Shown one piece after another: positions 11,062-21,279 of a stretch of 64,000 bases of DNA; positions within the stretch are counted from its first letter, which is position 1, and each line of letters opens with the position of its first letter. A program made the position numbers and the translations under genes. This DNA is from Diphasiastrum complanatum. Its lineage: Eukaryota > Streptophyta > Lycopodiopsida > Lycopodiales > Lycopodiaceae. The notes below the pieces were generated by a model. That model searched no databases and was not told the origin of the DNA. It saw only the letters and a program-made list of their open reading frames with translations. Where the stretch lies: NCBI GenBank assembly GCA_029204225.1, contig CM055096.1, forward strand, positions 69,773,444-69,837,443, given 5' to 3'.

Positions 11062-13795
11062 ATGAGAGAGATCATAAGCATTCACATCGGACAAGCCGGT
11101 ATTCAGGTGGGCAATGCCTGCTGGGAGCTTTACTGTCTGGAGCATGGGATTCAGCCTGACGGTCGCATGCCAAGGTACGGTTCTTATTCGATCCTAGAAA
11201 CTTCATTGCAGTCTCACTGCTGAATTTTTAAGGTTGCTGTAGTACAATACGTGTACGTTTGGTTGATGCCAATATTTTGAGGTGATTAGAAGTAAGGTAA
11301 GTGTATGTGTTTGATTGATGTAATATCCTTAGGATTTTAGAGTTATAGTACGTTCATGTGTTTGATTGATGTCAATATTTTGAGGTTGTTAGAAATAAAG
11401 TACGTCTGTGTTTGAATGATGTGTGGTTATGGGTCTTATTTCAGCAATGTGACAATAGGCCGAGGTGATGATGCTTTCAACACATTTTTTAGCGAGACAG
11501 GTGCTGGAAAGCATGTTCCAAGGGCAGTGTTTGTAGATCTGGAGCCAACGGTGATTGATGAAGTTCGAACTGGTACATACAGGCAGCTCTTTCACCCAGA
11601 GCAACTAATATCTGGCAAAGAAGACGCAGCCAACAACTTCGCGCGAGGACATTACACAGGTCCTGCTATTCTCATGCTTTTAATTTTCGGCTTTTATAAC
11701 TCCTCTTTTCGATCGATTTGCAGCTCATTCAATTTTCATTTTCTAAGTTCTTCATCGTAGCATACTCAGTTCATGGATCTTGTCATCAGTCAGGGTCACT
11801 GTGGATCATTTTTATGAGATTCAACTTTCAGCATGAACGCTTCCTTGGCATCGTGGTTGTTATGCCTTTGTGGCTGACCTGTTCACTTATTCAGCAAGTC
11901 TTCTGCTATTCTTGTCTTACCTTGGCTTTATGTGCTTTTGCAGTTGGAAAAGAGATTGTCGACCTATGCCTGGACAGAGTTAGAAAGCTCTCTGATAATT
12001 GCACCGGGTTGCAAGGTTTTCTGGTCTTCAACGCAGTTGGAGGAGGCACAGGCTCGGGGCTTGGTTCATTGCTTTTGGAGCGTCTTTCTGTGGACTATGG
12101 AAAGAAGTCGAAGCTTGGATTCACAATTTATCCTTCCCCACTGGTGTGTTTGAGTTCAAAGTCTACTTCACTTGATTCAGTCGTTAAAATTAAAAGCAAT
12201 GTGAATCATTCTATCCAAATCTCGGATGTCCTTTGAGTTGATGTTTGAAAAGTCGAATTACTGCATCTTTAGGCATCATATTGGTACCATTCTGCCATTT
12301 TTGTCGTGATTAGAATTTTTGTACTAAATGTCAACCGGTGATACTCCTATTAAGATTTTTGTTAATCTCTTAATTGATGTTTTTGTTGAGATGTGTTGTT
12401 GATAGAAAAAAAAAGTTCTCTAGTTCATGCCGAAAATTTAAAAAACCTAAGTTTTGCAATACTTATCGAGCTTCATTTTTTGGTATTCCTTCGTTAAATT
12501 TTAGGGAATACTGGTACCACTTATTTGTGCGGTCCTTTTTAACCTCGATTTTAAGAACTCTTATAGAATCTTTCATATTACAAAATTTCCCATTTTTTTT
12601 TGGCTGTAAAGAGGTGTTAGAAGCAGAATGCAGAACTAGGGTTATCATCAGGGCGGTCATGCTAATGCAAAGTCATCAGAATATATACAAAGTATTAATA
12701 TTTTACTTATAAATATTGTAATTTCAAAAGAAGCGTTTTAAAATTTCACCTCTATTGTGCCGTCTGGGATCACTTTTTCAAAATAAGCAGTTTCATATGC
12801 CGCGCATGTGTGGTTCATGCGTGCAGGTCTCAACCGCCGTGGTCGAGCCTTACAACAGTGTTTTATCCACTCATTCTTTGTTAGAGCACACGGACGTTGC
12901 AGTCCTTCTAGACAATGAAGCCATTTATGACATTTGCAGAAGGTCTTTGGATATAGAAAGGCCTACATACACAAATTTAAACAGGCTGATCTCTCAAATT
13001 ATTTCTTCATTGACAACGTCACTGCGCTTTGATGGAGCTCTCAATGTGGATGTTACCGAATTCCAGACTAATCTTGTACCCTATCCTCGTATTCATTTCA
13101 TGCTTTCATCATATGCTCCAGTCATATCTGCAGAGAAGGCATATCACGAGCAGTTGTCTGTCCCGGAAATTACTAATGCTGTATTTGAACCTTCTAGCAT
13201 GATGGCAAAGTGTGATCCTCGACATGGGAAGTACATGGCCTGCTGCCTGATGTATCGAGGAGATGTGGTGCCAAAAGATGTGAATGCCGCAGTTGCAACC
13301 ATCAAGACAAAGCGAACTGTGCAATTTGTTGACTGGTACCTTAATTCTTGCAACTCTCTCCGTATTCTTTCTTCTCGATGTTTTCTTCCTCTAGAGTCTA
13401 GTGAGAGAACCACACAACGTAGGTACGTGAAAGTCAGAAAGTTTAGACGTTGCTATTCATGTACTTTTTTCTTTGCTGTCAGGTGCCCAACAGGTTTTAA
13501 ATGTGGAATCAATTATCAACCACCTACAGTTGTGCCTGGTGGTGATCTTGCTAAGGTTCAACGTGCAGTTTGTATGATAAGTAATAACACAGCTGTCGCA
13601 GAGGTTTTCTCTAGGATAGACCACAAGTTTGATCTAATGTATGCCAAGAGGGCATTTGTGCACTGGTATGTTGGGGAAGGAATGGAGGAGGGTGAGTTTT
13701 CTGAGGCTCGTGAAGATCTTGCAGCATTGGAGAAGGACTATGAAGAAGTGGGTGCAGAAACTGTTGATGCTGATGTTGAAGGAGATGACTACTAG
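11062..13795 (+). CDS. TUA: Alpha-tubulin, five exons, apparently intact
   Basis: Encodes the alpha subunit of the microtubule heterodimer, a cytoplasmic GTP-binding protein. Exons by splice signals and phase: 11062-11174, 11445-11659, 11944-12143, 12827-13335, 13483-13795; introns are 270, 284, 683 and 147 bp, all GT-AG. The product is 449 residues, the normal length. It starts [20 protein letters not shown], has the GTP-binding GGGTGSG loop at 142-148, the catalytic Glu of [15 protein letters not shown] (near 254), and ends in an acidic tail with a terminal Tyr (VEGDDY), the residue removed in detyrosination. No stop or frameshift interrupts it. Oddities: residues 38-43 read SNVTIG where most alpha-tubulins have SDKTIG or SDKTVG, so acetylated Lys40 is Val, and Gln176 is Leu at the exon 3/4 junction. 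Intron 3 is unusually long and AT-rich. The gene is flanked by repeats, not by related genes. Confidence 0.96.
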
Positions 13796-14243
13796 TAAGA
13801 TACCAAATACAGTGCTCTCTTGTACTCAAACCCTGAAAATTACTTGGCCAGAAAGATCAGGGAAGCTGCAGATTTGCATAGTGTAGAAGGGTAAATAATT
13901 TGTGTTGGTTTTCACTGGCTTACTGTCCCTTCAAGAAATCTGTGCTGCTTTTTGTATATGCTTTTTAAGAAAAGAAATTCAGCGGAATTGCTATCTTGTC
14001 CAACTTATAGCATCCAAATTCAATTGAGTTATATCAAGCAAAGACTATCGATGGAACGCCAACCCAGTGCAATGCTTACGCATTTCGTTTTTCTCTGTTT
14101 CATTGGTCGTTGCCGGAATGCCCATGAGACTTTCATTAATCATCATGCTGTTTGAATGAAGACCAACAAAGCTTAGCCTGGATGGTAGACAGGAGTTTGC
14201 TTATGACAACACTCTTAACAGAGCCAGACCAACGAGGAAGATT
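13796..14243 (+). other. Alpha-tubulin 3' flank
   Basis: Downstream of the stop at 13795; presumably 3' UTR and terminator region. No canonical AATAAA is obvious; AAATAATTTGTGTTGG near 13893 is U-rich. No other gene. Confidence 0.5.
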
Positions 14244-14335
14244 ATGTATTAGATAACGGGCCAGGATCCCGGGCTCGCCCTGGGCCTGCGATTTTTCATA
14301 ACGGGCCATTCTGGCCCGTTACCTGACGTTATTAG
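14244..14335. repeat. Foldback element, copy 1 (TAACGGGCC type)
   Basis: Begins TGTATTAGATAACGGGCC and ends GGCCCGTTACCTGACGTTAT. Inside is a perfect hairpin, TAACGGGCCA-TTC-TGGCCCGTTA, at about 14299-14321, and the outer arms AACGGGCCAG / CTGGCCCGTT also pair. The same outer flanks recur in copy 2 at 15490-15594. Confidence 0.75.
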
Positions 14336-14446
14336 CAGTGGGTGGCCTTTCAAGCGCCTTTCGGTATCGTTCTTGAAAACGAATATCTCCATCTCTTTGA
14401 TTTTCGTGCTCAGCGATTCCATTTCTCCCTTCATCTCGTGTTAGAT

Positions 14447-14743
14447 CGTAACTGTTTCTTCCTTCTATTCGCTTATACCTCTTCGAAGTATGTGGAAATG
14501 TCAGGAATTTCAGTGGATTGTTTAAAATCTCAGGAATTTCAGTAGACTGTGTGAAAATCTCAGGAATTTCAGTGGACTGTGTGAAAATCTCAGGAATTTC
14601 AGTAGATTGCTAGGCCTTGATCTTTGTATAGTTCACAATTGCCACGAAAACGCAGATCGTAACCATTTTTTCCTCATTTCTGCTTATACCTCTTCAAAGT
14701 ATGTGAAATTCTGAGGAATTCATTAGATTGATTGCATGGCCTT
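14447..14743. repeat. Direct duplication enclosing a 30-bp tandem array
   Basis: The segment GATCGTAAC...CTTATACCTCTTC-AAGTATGTG occurs at 14447 and again at about 14657. Between and after the first copy is a tandem array of four units beginning at 14501, 14530, 14560 and 14590 (core TCAGGAATTTCAGTRGA, period 29-30 bp). The array thus looks like local amplification of one copy's end, since the second copy carries a single related CTGAGGAATTCATTAGA. Confidence 0.85.
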
Positions 14744-14935
14744 AATGCATTGTGCTCAGGTGTGCTCAGGTGTCCTTTGTATTTTGGGACCACCTCCATG
14801 AGCATAATGTCCATCCAATTTTCTCTCTCCTTTTAATCTGTCATTCTCTCTCCTCTCTCCGGTGAAATGCACGTTACGTTCTCTTTCCTCTCAGCCCGCC
14901 ATTGGCTGTCCACATCCACATTCCACCACAAACGT

Positions 14936-15180
14936 AAAAAAAATTTGCGAAAAAAAAAATGGCAAAAAATCAAAAAAAATAAAAAACTGGTCCATGCGTA
15001 TCGCCCGTACCACCCGTACCGTACGGCCAAAAAAAGAAGAAAAAAAAAACACCTTCACACAATGGCAGTACGTAAGGGAAGGCCCGAAGCCCTCGAGCCT
15101 TCCTTGCTGGTCCCGCCCTCGGGCAAGGGCCCTCTCAACAAGGAAGGCCCTCAGGCAGGGCTCTCCCCCCCCCCCCCACT
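14936..15180. other. Poly-A-rich then GC-rich stretch with inverted repeat and C13 run
   Basis: Runs of A with CCGTACCGTACGG at about 15014, followed at 15085-15180 by a GC-rich block. The block contains GCCTTCCTTG and its complement CAAGGAAGGC about 35 bases apart (a possible stem) and ends in a C13 tract. Open frames here on both strands are low-complexity and I do not call a gene. Confidence 0.55.
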
Positions 15181-15489
15181 TGATCTTTGCATAGCAGACA
15201 AATCGTTCTTGAAATGGTTCAACGTCCAAGAACGATCAGGTTCCGAAATCATTCTGTACCTATGAATGCACCTGGAATATATGCGTGAAGCCCCCCCTTC
15301 ATTTGTGAAGGCCATCCTTCAACATGTTTATGAAGTTTCCTATTAGCCCATTCTGGATAATTAAGCGGCCTCTTTTTAACGAGGAATCGGCCACCCCTGC
15401 TAATAACGATGTGCATTATTGGCATTGGCATTACCTGATCGATCAATGTTGGGCATTTCAGCACTTGAGATCGTGACATTATGAAATAT

Positions 15490-15594
15490 ATCATGTATTA
15501 GATAGCGGGCCTAAAGGGCCCGTTATGACAAATTGCAAGGGCGAGCCCTTCAATTTGTCATGACGGGCCCTTCAGGCCCGTTAACTGACGTTAT
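15490..15594. repeat. Foldback element, copy 2 (TAACGGGCC type)
   Basis: Starts TGTATTAGATAGCGGGCC and ends GGCCCGTTAACTGACGTTAT. The interior is one large near-perfect hairpin: the left arm from about 15499 (GCGGGCCTAAAGGGCCCGT, then TATGACAAATTGCAAGGGC) pairs with the right arm over about 37 bases with three mismatches and one bulge, leaving a loop of about 2-3 bases (GA). The same outer ends as copy 1 at 14244 mark it as one family. Confidence 0.85.
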
Positions 15595-17290
15595 GGTCAA
15601 CTGCTGCCTCTCTCGCATTCAATCATGAACCGATATTTTGTTTATTGAAGAATATTTGGATTTAGCACTTTATTTGGTAACCATCTTGAGTGAGGATCAA
15701 ATTCATATTCTTTGTAAGCGATCGTCAACACAATGCATCCATCATATGGAGCAGTAAATGAACTTCTGGTTTATGCAGAAGCGGTAATCAATGTACGTGG
15801 CTTTTTCCTGTGGATATATACCTGAAGGCGTCACATTCAGTTCTAGACTGAGCTGCACGTGATTGGAAGTCATTGGCGGCTAATTCAGACAACGACTGAA
15901 TCTCTCTTGCCATCTAGTTTCTGCTGCAACTCCTGCAGCCTCGCAATCAAGAAAGATCTGACAGAGATTCTTAGTTGAGCGATTAATTGAGGCGTAGTAA
16001 GCTCCTCTCTCGCGAAACGCATTCAACGCATTCACCTTTCACTTTTGAAAGGTAGAAACTTATGCCCTTCAAAAATTTGTTACTAAAAGTAGTAATGCAT
16101 ATTCTGACATATTAAGCATCCTATTTTCTGTTAATAAACGGCAGTAGTTGACCATAACGGTACAATTGACAATGCGTACCAAAGACAATCAACAAATGTG
16201 AATAAGTCATTATGGTGGCAAAACACCATGATAGTTTGAGTCACGTGGATAGCAATGAAGCATAACAAGTTGAAGTGAACCTCTGTGTGAATGTTGTGTG
16301 AATGCGAGTAGTGTTGCTCACGGGTCCTTATGCTCCACCTACAAACACCTGCGCCAAGGAAGTACGGTAGTGTATCTAACAAAATTAAACACACAACATT
16401 GTATAACAACAGAGTGAATCAACACGATAATGCACCATAGATTTCAATAAGCAAATTCTATTACTTTCTGTTATCGGAATGAAGATACATTGCAGTTTTA
16501 AGATTAGTTTTATCCTTCCTAAGATTAGTTCTATCCTTCCAAACTCTGTGTCAGCTAAACAATGTGACCACCAAGAAAAATAAATTATCACACACTATTC
16601 TTATTCAGGTAAACATATTCCCTACAAATATTATGTGACATTCTTGACTATATAATGAAGAATAGCTTAGCTCAAGGACTAAGCAAATATTACTTGACTT
16701 ATCATTGAGCAGCTTTAATAATGGCACATAGACAAATGATTGCACCTGCCATACCATAACAAGATAGGACCAATTGTATACCTCCTGCACAAATGAGTAG
16801 GTGACAAGCACCTTGCAAGGTATTTCATGATTGTGGACAACTTATTTAAGAATGTCTTGTGATGTATGGCATTATTATCAAGAGAGAAGCACTCCAAATA
16901 CCTTTGCAATACACTATATCCTAAGTTCCATTCAAACAAGGTGCTTAATTCTAACTTTGTCGGTCATGTGCTTTCAAAAGCATTCAAGGCTCAAGTGAGC
17001 TACGTAATCGCAGCCAAGTAACTATTCAATGAAATGGGTGGAGATGGATAATGTTGAATTGTTCGAGAAATGATGGATTGAGTTCGTGGATCGGACGGAC
17101 AGGTTGAAGAATCAGATCAGAACGATACTACTGCACGAAGGCAGTGGTTGACTGATTTCCTCGATGCGTGTGCACTACTACATCAGTAGGCGAACACAAA
17201 ATAGAAGAGCAGACAGTCAAACAAAGCAGTTAGAGAGTCAAACAGAAAGTGAAAAACATGCAACACTGACAAAATCTGAACGCAAAATCA
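15595..17290. other. No recognisable gene
   Basis: Moderately AT-rich sequence with only short open stretches on both strands; none shows a domain I recognise. The right end passes into the copia LTR at about 17290-17530. Confidence 0.5.
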
Positions 17291-17299
17291 GATGGTAAT

Positions 17300-17688
17300 T
17301 GATTCATACTGAATATATGGAAATACAAGTCAGATGATGCTAGTGAGCACAAATCGATAGCGGACAAAACCGAGTGCTCACAAAGCTAACTATGATCTGT
17401 AATAGCCTCTTTGGTTATGAACTACAACACATCTAGCACCATTGACAATGTAGAAATCTAACATCTACTACAAATAGAAGATGCTCAACAAGATTTTGAT
17501 CAAACATCAAATATATGATAAAATGAAATTTTTGTCCGTACAATAACAATAAGGTACTGTATTTCACACGTGTGGATCCAATAATCAACATACAATTGCA
17601 TTCTACACACAAAATTGCAAGATATCAACACTATAGTGCACCAATGGATACATGAACCAAAAGAGAACTCATGTATAAGCATGAATGA

Positions 17689-17763
<75 letters not shown>

Positions 17764-18058
17764 CTCTTTCCACACTTCTACACTATTTATAACAGGTTTG
17801 TCCTCCTCGAATCTTATCAACAATAGGAAACTTCTAGATCTAAAACACTACTCACAAATAGGCTAGATTCAATGTACCAAAATATTCAAAATTGAATCTT
17901 CCCAAACTCGACTACTACATTTCCCACACTTTCCAAAAGTGGTAATTCAAATGAAGTTAGACTAAAACTAACTTCATAAAGTTTATCTCTAAATATGAAA
18001 TGCATATTGGCCTAAATTGCCAAATGAACTAGATCAAACTAGTTGACAATTTCTCACA
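17300..18058 (-). repeat. Copia LTR, family 2, copy a (left boundary approximate)
   Basis: On the minus strand it begins TGTGAGAAATTGTCAACTAG at 18058 and shares this start, TTTGGCAA-TTGAGGCC-type sequence, CACACGTGTG (17565-17574) and TGTACGGACA with family 2 copies at 20270-20756 and 39349-39905. Homology to the copy at 39.3-39.9 kb continues past 17533 to at least 17420. It directly abuts the gag at 18060, so it interrupts that gag. A (GA)n tract at 17692-17760 has expanded inside it. Confidence 0.75.
17692..17760. repeat. (GA)n microsatellite inside an LTR
   Basis: About 34 uninterrupted GA units. The related LTR at 20270-20756 carries only a short GAGAGAGAGA at the same place. Confidence 0.98.
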
Positions 18059-18557
18059 CTCCCAGAAGCAATACTAGATTGTCGTAGGAGGATGGAAGAT
18101 TGGCAAGAAGAGACATTGCTGAGTCTTCTTCTGAAATAGGAGAACCTATGGCAGCAAGTTGATTCAGCAACTGTTTGAGTTCGTTCAGGTGATCGCTGAC
18201 TGAGGTGCCTTCGCTCATCTTGAGTGTGAAGACCTTCTTCCTTAGAAATAGACGAGTCGATACATCTGAAGTCTCGTAGATATTTGTTAGTATCCCACGC
18301 TTCTTTGGAGGTGGTACTGTTTGATACGTGAGCAATCTGAGTGTCTTTCAGATTCAAGGATACAATGGCAAGTGCTTTGCCATCCTTTGCTTCCCATGCT
18401 GGAAGCAGTTCAGGTTCTATCTGTCTGGCTATAGAACCATTAACATATCTCCATAGCTCCTTCTCGATTAAGATCATCCTCATCTTGAATTCCACATGTG
18501 GAAGTCATCTCCGTTGAATTTCTTAATCAAGTGGATCTCTGAGATTGAACCTTCCAT
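18059..18557 (-). mobile_element. Ty1/copia gag, family 1 element A
   Basis: Minus-strand gag starting at an ATG at 18557 (MEGSISEIHLIKKFNGDDF), then KMRMILIEKELWRYVNGS, LPAWEAKDGKAL and AIVSLNLKDTQIAHV, a classic plant copia gag. A one-base deletion near 18497 and another shift near 18300 break the frame. The UBN2 end reads SMSLLANLPSSYDNLV-like, and is cut off at 18059 by the family 2 LTR. Upstream, in correct order and spacing, are the primer site (18669-18680) and the LTR (18684-19813), so this is the 5' end of one element. Confidence 0.88.
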
Positions 18558-18668
18558 TAAAATTGAGAAACAGAAATTGAACACAAACAGAATGAACTAG
18601 CTCTTATGAAATAAGAATGTATTAAGTTCTATTATAAATCCTAGACTCTAGTAATCTAATTAACCAAC

Positions 18669-18680
18669 GCTCCGATACCA
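18669..18680 (-). promoter_or_regulatory. tRNA-Met primer-binding site of element A
   Basis: Minus-strand TGGTATCGGAGC, one base from the canonical TGGTATCAGAGC, three bases from the LTR end at 18684. Confidence 0.85.
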
Positions 18681-18683
18681 ATC

Positions 18684-19813
18684 TGTTGGAATTCGATGTC
18701 AATCTGTTTGATGAATACAATGTGATACCAACAGATGAAGAATATTATGATGAAGGCACAGTGATAACTGTGTTTAACAGGATTGTGGATTGCTTAGAGA
18801 ACAGAGATTACGAGCTGTTCTTTTGTGTTGAATAAGATTATTAGTGTAAGAGTCTTAGACTACTGTGAAAGATAGATTGCAAAAACGATTAGGCATCTGA
18901 GACAACCATGCAATCCTCTAATGTTGATAATATGATATGAAGAGAATGCAGAAATAATTTAGGCATCAGAGACAGCCATACATTTATCTTTATATTAATG
19001 TTTGCGTAAGAGGAGTGAGAGTTAATTTTATTCAACAAGAATGCAAAAAGATGTAGAACAGTAGCAAATCTGTATAATAAAGTTGTAGTAACAATGAACA
19101 GACCACGCTACAATTGTGCTGATAAGCGCATGATCCTACTCACAGATTCAAAGCAATTGCTAAAGTTCTGAATATCTCTCTCTATATATATAATCACTAA
19201 CTCTAAGGAGTCAGCTACTAAAAGACCCGTTCTGGTCATTTGATCTATGTCTGATCATCACTTGATCATTTGATCTCTCTGATCTTCTTCAATAATCGAT
19301 TCAATAGCTCATTTACATACATATATATATATATATATAGCAACTGGAAGATCTTGCATTATTCTAGCTTTACATTTACAAGATCGCTTAACAGCTAATT
19401 AACTGACTAGTTAGAACAGTTGTTATTGGAGTGTGAAGACGTAGACAGTCCGTACTTGAAATCTTGTGTATTTCTGTAAAGTGTCGCAGTTTTTGCATTT
19501 TTTTGCCTGTGTGGAATTGCGTTTGAATCTACAATGTCACATTTTTTGCATTTATGGAAGTGTCTGAAATGGCCGGAAAACCAAGTTAGCACAAGTGTTG
19601 CAAAGCACTTAGTTGCTTAGGATGACCCGAAGGTGAAAAGGTGACTGTGTCAGGTTTTTCACCTGTCAGAAATTGCGAGAAAAAATGCAGACTGTTGCAA
19701 CAATCAATCTAAAAATGTAGACTGTTGAGAAATAGTTCATTTTTTGCAGGTTTCATTTGAGAGAGTAAAATTGAGAGAAGGAAGGAGGGCAGGAGTAAGA
19801 TAAAACTCCAACA
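18684..19813 (-). repeat. Copia 5' LTR, family 1, copy A (1130 bp)
   Basis: Ends are TGTTGG...CCAACA, a perfect 6-bp inverted repeat. The primer site sits next to its 3' end (in element orientation) and a gypsy reverse transcriptase is interrupted exactly at its other end, where AATCA could be the target duplication. A TATATATATA run with a short CT tract near 19180 lies at the place where copy B has an expanded (CT)n. It is homologous over about 1.1 kb with 21725-22888, clearly diverged by eye. Confidence 0.88.
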
Positions 19814-20220
19814 AATCATTCATACAGGGTAATAGATATTTATTCTTAATAGTTATCTTATTCAACCCCTTGTAGTCAACACAAATCCAAAAGCTTCCAT
19901 CTTTCTTCGCTTTTAGAAGAACAGGAGCACCCCATGGTGACTTACTTGGCTGAATATGACCCATCTTAAGATAATTTTCAATTTGATTAGTAATCTCTAT
20001 CTCTTTTTTCTGAGAAAACCAGTATGGTTGTCTAGAGATAGTGTGACTACCTGGAATTAACTCAATCATGTGGTCTACCGACCTAGATGGTGGTATTCCA
20101 TAGGTAATTCAACTAGAAATACATCTTTGAATTCAAACAATATCTTATTCTTCTCAATTTTCTCATGATCTAAGTCTACTGCGAGTTAAATTTTTTTGAC
20201 AATTCACAACTACTTAGATG
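19814..20220 (-). mobile_element. Ty3/gypsy reverse transcriptase, N-terminal fragment
   Basis: The minus strand reads [20 protein letters not shown], then [20 protein letters not shown], a [16 protein letters not shown] block and [16 protein letters not shown]. This is the start of a gypsy-type reverse transcriptase (usual form: KKDG-WR-CVDYR-LNK-TIKN-YPLP-IDDLL). An upstream piece, [13 protein letters not shown], matches the linker before it in another frame. The domain stops at DLL where LTR copy A begins, so the catalytic YxDD and all later domains are lost here. It is the only gypsy coding piece I see in the window. Confidence 0.92.
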
Positions 20221-20269
20221 CATTTCAGAAAAATCCAAAATGAGTTTGGCAAATAAAGAATAAACATAA

Positions 20270-20756
20270 ACTAATGTTGTTGTCCGTACAAAAACATTAA
20301 GCTATTGTATTTCACACGTGTGGATTTGAAAATAGCATTTAATGAGCATTCTACACATAAAATTGCAAGATATCACAAGTGTCGTGCACCAATGGATAGT
20401 AGAACTCAAGAGAACCATGTATAAGCATGAATGAGATAAGAGAGAGAGAATGTCTTCTCTTCCCACAAGTTACATCCTTTTATAGTAGGTCCAAACCTAA
20501 ATTCAAACTTTGGTTTCCCTGCATAATGAAAACTCGACTATTTTTGTGACTAGATTCAATGTATCCACTCTCAAATTGAATCTCTCCAAAACTCGTGTTC
20601 TATAGTTTCCCGCATTTCCAAAAGTGTCTATTCAAATGCTTTTAGACTAATATAACTTTGAAAAGTCAAACTCTAAGTCTAATATGAAAATTGGCCTCAA
20701 TTGCTAAATATAAAGATATGACCAAAATAGTAAAACTAGTTGAAATCTTTCACACT
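20270..20756 (-). repeat. Copia LTR, family 2, copy b (3' LTR)
   Basis: On the minus strand it starts TGTGAAAGATTTCAACTAG at 20756, immediately after a polypurine stretch TTGAAGAGGGAG and the end of RNase H, which makes it a 3' LTR. It contains CACACGTGTG at 20313-20322 and TGTACGGACA near its distal end. The far boundary (about 20270) is set by loss of similarity to copies a and c. Confidence 0.8.
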
Positions 20757-21172
20757 CCCTCTTCAACTAGTTTAAGCATAGACTTCGAAAACACTCCAAG
20801 TGAAGTCCTATGCTTCATGAACAAGTACTTTTCCAATGCTTTGGTGAAGATATCAGCTACACATTCCCTTGAGGACACATGTTGAAGCTCCACCTCCTTT
20901 GCCATGACTTGCTCCCTCACAAAGTGATATGCCACCTCAATATGCTTGCTCCTAGCATGAGAGATAGGATTGGATGCCAACCTTTGGGCTAATAGATTGT
21001 TACAAGAGATGATTGGGCTCTCTGAAAAATCCAGCAAGTGAAGATCCTTGATCATCCTCTTGATCCATACCATATCCTTTGTGCAATGTGTAAGAGCTTT
21101 GTACTCAGCCTCACTAGATGACAATGAGATAGTGGCTTGTTTCTTCGACATCCATGATATAGTTGTAGACAT
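20757..21172 (-). mobile_element. Ty1/copia RNase H, C-terminal half
   Basis: Reads SWMSKKQATISLSSSEAEYK, then CTKDMVWIKRMIKDL, the SARSKHIEVAYHFVRE-type block, VELQHVSSRECVADIFTKAL and SMLKLVEEGV, ending just before the polypurine tract of the family 2 LTR. All are hallmark copia RNase H motifs. The first part of RNase H and the link to the reverse transcriptase at 22889 are missing; family 1 sequence (21180-22888) lies in between. The same C-terminus recurs at 39183-39348. Confidence 0.93.
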
Positions 21173-21279
21173 AGTATTGATATTATATCCTTGACCAATT
21201 TGTTATGATGCATGTACAAGATTGAACGCATGTTTGAATGACCTAGTCTTTAATGCCAAACATGAGTATCAGAGTTACT

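Noticed and set aside
13109-13829. Open frames opposite the tubulin exons
   Set aside because: Shadows of a conserved spliced gene on the plus strand; no independent signal.
17615-17866. Long open frames of repeated Arg-Glu or Leu-Ser at the GA/CT tracts (also near 22102, 30309, 53261)
   Set aside because: They are translations of dinucleotide repeats, which contain no stop in any frame; no flanking coding signal.
19315-19339. TATATATATATA as a promoter for a nearby gene
   Set aside because: A simple (TA)n within LTR copy A with no gene to serve; more likely a microsatellite.
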